Assembly (NCBI GenBank): GCA_017961965.1
Contig: JAGCWG010000601.1
Span: forward strand, 1 to 7,092
Direction: 5' to 3'
Origin: Bacteroidaceae bacterium
GTDB taxonomy: Bacteria > Bacteroidota > Bacteroidia > Bacteroidales > Bacteroidaceae
DNA length: 7,092 nucleotides
In this document: positions 5,835-7,092 of the stretch, piece after piece
Position numbering within the stretch: the first letter of the stretch is position 1
Layout of the letters: the number at the start of each line of letters is the position of its first letter
The notes under the pieces: model-generated
Database searches by the model: none
The model's input: only the letters and a program-made list of their open reading frames with translations
Told to the model about the DNA's origin: nothing
Made by a program: the position numbers and the translations under genes

Positions 5835-7028
5835 CTACTTAGCGAGTGCGAGAGTGTCGAGAGCAATCATAAGTTCCTCGTCAGTTGGGATACAGCATAC
5901 TGTAACCTTTGAGTCGTCAGCAGAAAGGATTGCCTCTGTTGCACGACAAGCCTTGTTCTTCTCAGCATCCATCTTGACGCCCATGAACTCGAGTCCCTCT
6001 GTTGCACCTTCGCGTACCTCCCACTGGTTCTCACCTGCACCACCTGTGAAGAGGATGATATCTACACCACCCATGGCTGCTGCATACTGACCAATGTACT
6101 TCTTGATGCGGTATGTGTACATCTCCTTAGCAAGACGTGCCTTGTCGTTACCGTCCTTGATACCTGCGAGGATGTCGCGGAAGTCAGAAGAGAGTTCGCT
6201 GACACCTGCGAGTCCTGACTTCTTGTTGAGGAGGTTAGAGAGACCCTTAGTGTCGAGATTGAGCTTATCCATGAGGAATGTAACGGCACCAGCGTCGATG
6301 TCACCAGAACGTGTACCCATGATGAGACCCTCAAGTGGAGTGAGACCCATTGATGTATCTACACACTTGCCATCCTTGACAGCTGCAATAGAAGCACCAT
6401 TACCGATGTGGCAAGTGATGATCTTCTTGCCCTCTGGCTTAACTCCGAGGAACTCGCATACACGCTGTGAAACGTAACGGTGGCTTGTTCCGTGGAAGCC
6501 GTAACGACGAACGCCATACTTCTTGTAAAGCTCGTAAGGAAGAGCGTACATGAATGCGTAGTCAGGCATTGTCTGGTGGAATGCAGTATCGAACACACCT
6601 ACCTGTGGGATGTTTGGAAGGAGTGCGCTAACGGCATTAACACCCTTGATGTTTGCTGGGTTGTGGAGTGGAGCGAGGTCGTTGCAAGCAGCAAAATCCT
6701 TCATCACCTCAGGAGTGAGGAGAACAGACTTGTTGAACTTCTCACCTCCGTGTACCATACGGTGACCTACGGCATCAAGCTCGTTGAGGTTCTTGAGAAC
6801 AGCATACTCGCCCTTAGTGAGCACGTCGAAGATGAGTTCCACACCTGCTGTGTGCTCAGCTATTGGCTTCTCAATCTTGTGCTTCTCTCCATTGAGCTTC
6901 ACGTTGATGAATGAATCAGGAAGACCGATTTTCTCGATACCACCTGAAGTGATGACGCTCTTGTCATCCATATTGTAAAGTGCGTACTTAATTGACGAAC
7001 TTCCGCAGTTTAATACAAGAATCTTCAT
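5835..7028 (-). CDS. ackA: Acetate kinase
   Basis: Cytoplasmic enzyme that interconverts acetyl phosphate + ADP and acetate + ATP, the last, ATP-yielding step of acetate fermentation, working with phosphotransacetylase. It is complete at 397 aa, the standard length. It has the signature near the N-terminus (VLNCGSSSIKY, 5-15), GHRMVHGG (88-95), PLHNPANI (120-127), YGFHGTSHRYVS (176-187), MGTRSGDIDAG (237-247) and FTGGAGEN (327-334). Residues matching the known catalytic set of the Methanosarcina enzyme are all present: N7, R90, H122, D147, R240 and E384. No substitution suggests loss of activity. The upstream 64 nt (7029-7092) are very AT-rich and contain no coding sequence. In many Bacteroidales pta lies next to ackA, but the window ends before that can be seen. 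Promoter-like sequences in this leader are too weak to call, and no Shine-Dalgarno site is visible. Confidence 0.98.
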   Translation of the reverse strand: MKILVLNCGSSSIKYALYNMDDKSVITSGGIEKIGLPDSFINVKLNGEKHKIEKPIAEHTAGVELIFDVLTKGEYAVLKNLNELDAVGHRMVHGGEKFNKSVLLTPEVMKDFAACNDLAPLHNPANIKGVNAVSALLPNIPQVGVFDTAFHQTMPDYAFMYALPYELYKKYGVRRYGFHGTSHRYVSQRVCEFLGVKPEGKKIITCHIGNGASIAAVKDGKCVDTSMGLTPLEGLIMGTRSGDIDAGAVTFLMDKLNLDTKGLSNLLNKKSGLAGVSELSSDFRDILAGIKDGNDKARLAKEMYTYRIKKYIGQYAAAMGGVDIILFTGGAGENQWEVREGATEGLEFMGVKMDAEKNKACRATEAILSADDSKVTVCCIPTDEELMIALDTLALAK

Positions 7029-7092
7029 TTCTTAAAACGAAAATTTAGAAAATTAAAGAAAATTTTTATTCTTGTTCTTGTTTTTTATAAGA

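Noticed and set aside
6480..6914. Plus-strand open frame opposite ackA.
   Set aside because: It is antisense to a fully conserved acetate kinase and has no promoter or recognisable motif of its own.
7048..7055. Minus-strand TAATTTTC as a possible -7 box for ackA.
   Set aside because: It matches only part of TAnnTTTG, the AT-rich leader produces such matches easily, and no -33 element sits at the right distance.

Overview
The window looks like chromosomal DNA from a Bacteroidales bacterium, most likely Prevotella or a close relative. Three things point there. The large secreted protein ends in a tail of the type IX secretion (T9SS) sorting kind that I know from Prevotella surface proteins. 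The putative promoters carry the Bacteroidetes -7 motif TAnnTTTG and there are no convincing Shine-Dalgarno sites. The acetate kinase, the bile-acid/sodium-symporter-family protein and the glycoside hydrolase all have a Bacteroidales character. GC is roughly 45-48% by eye in most of the window and clearly lower across 4010-4700.

Layout. Three large genes lie on the minus strand and a two-gene toxin-antitoxin cassette lies between them on the plus strand. From the right: ackA (5835-7028, minus) encodes acetate kinase. It is followed by a 180-bp spacer with a short purine-rich tandem repeat and a strong hairpin, then by a BASS/SBF-family transporter (4701-5654, minus). The TA cassette (4070-4671, plus) has its own promoter and a strong terminator. 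That terminator hairpin overlaps the last codons of the convergent transporter gene. After a roughly 330-bp divergent spacer comes a large secreted multidomain glycoside hydrolase of the GH128 (Asl1-like beta-1,3-glucanase) type (179-3736, minus), which ends in a rho-independent terminator at 112-151. Positions 1-111 hold nothing I can assign.

How the parts relate. The hydrolase has a signal peptide, an uncharacterised N-terminal region, a GH128 catalytic domain, a fibronectin-III-like domain, three jelly-roll-like modules (the last two about 90% identical) and a T9SS-like tail. It is probably displayed or secreted to attack beta-1,3-glucan-type polysaccharide. AckA makes ATP and acetate at the end of fermentation. 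The transporter moves an unknown organic anion. There is no sign that these three genes form one operon. No SusC/SusD pair is visible, so the hydrolase is not shown to belong to a polysaccharide utilisation locus here.

The most unusual element is the antitoxin at 4402-4671. Its first half resembles the N-terminal segment of XRE/HigA-type antitoxins that partner Gp49-like RelE/HigB toxins. Its second half is a ribbon-helix-helix domain instead of the expected XRE helix-turn-helix. It therefore looks like a domain-swapped antitoxin paired with a conventional toxin.
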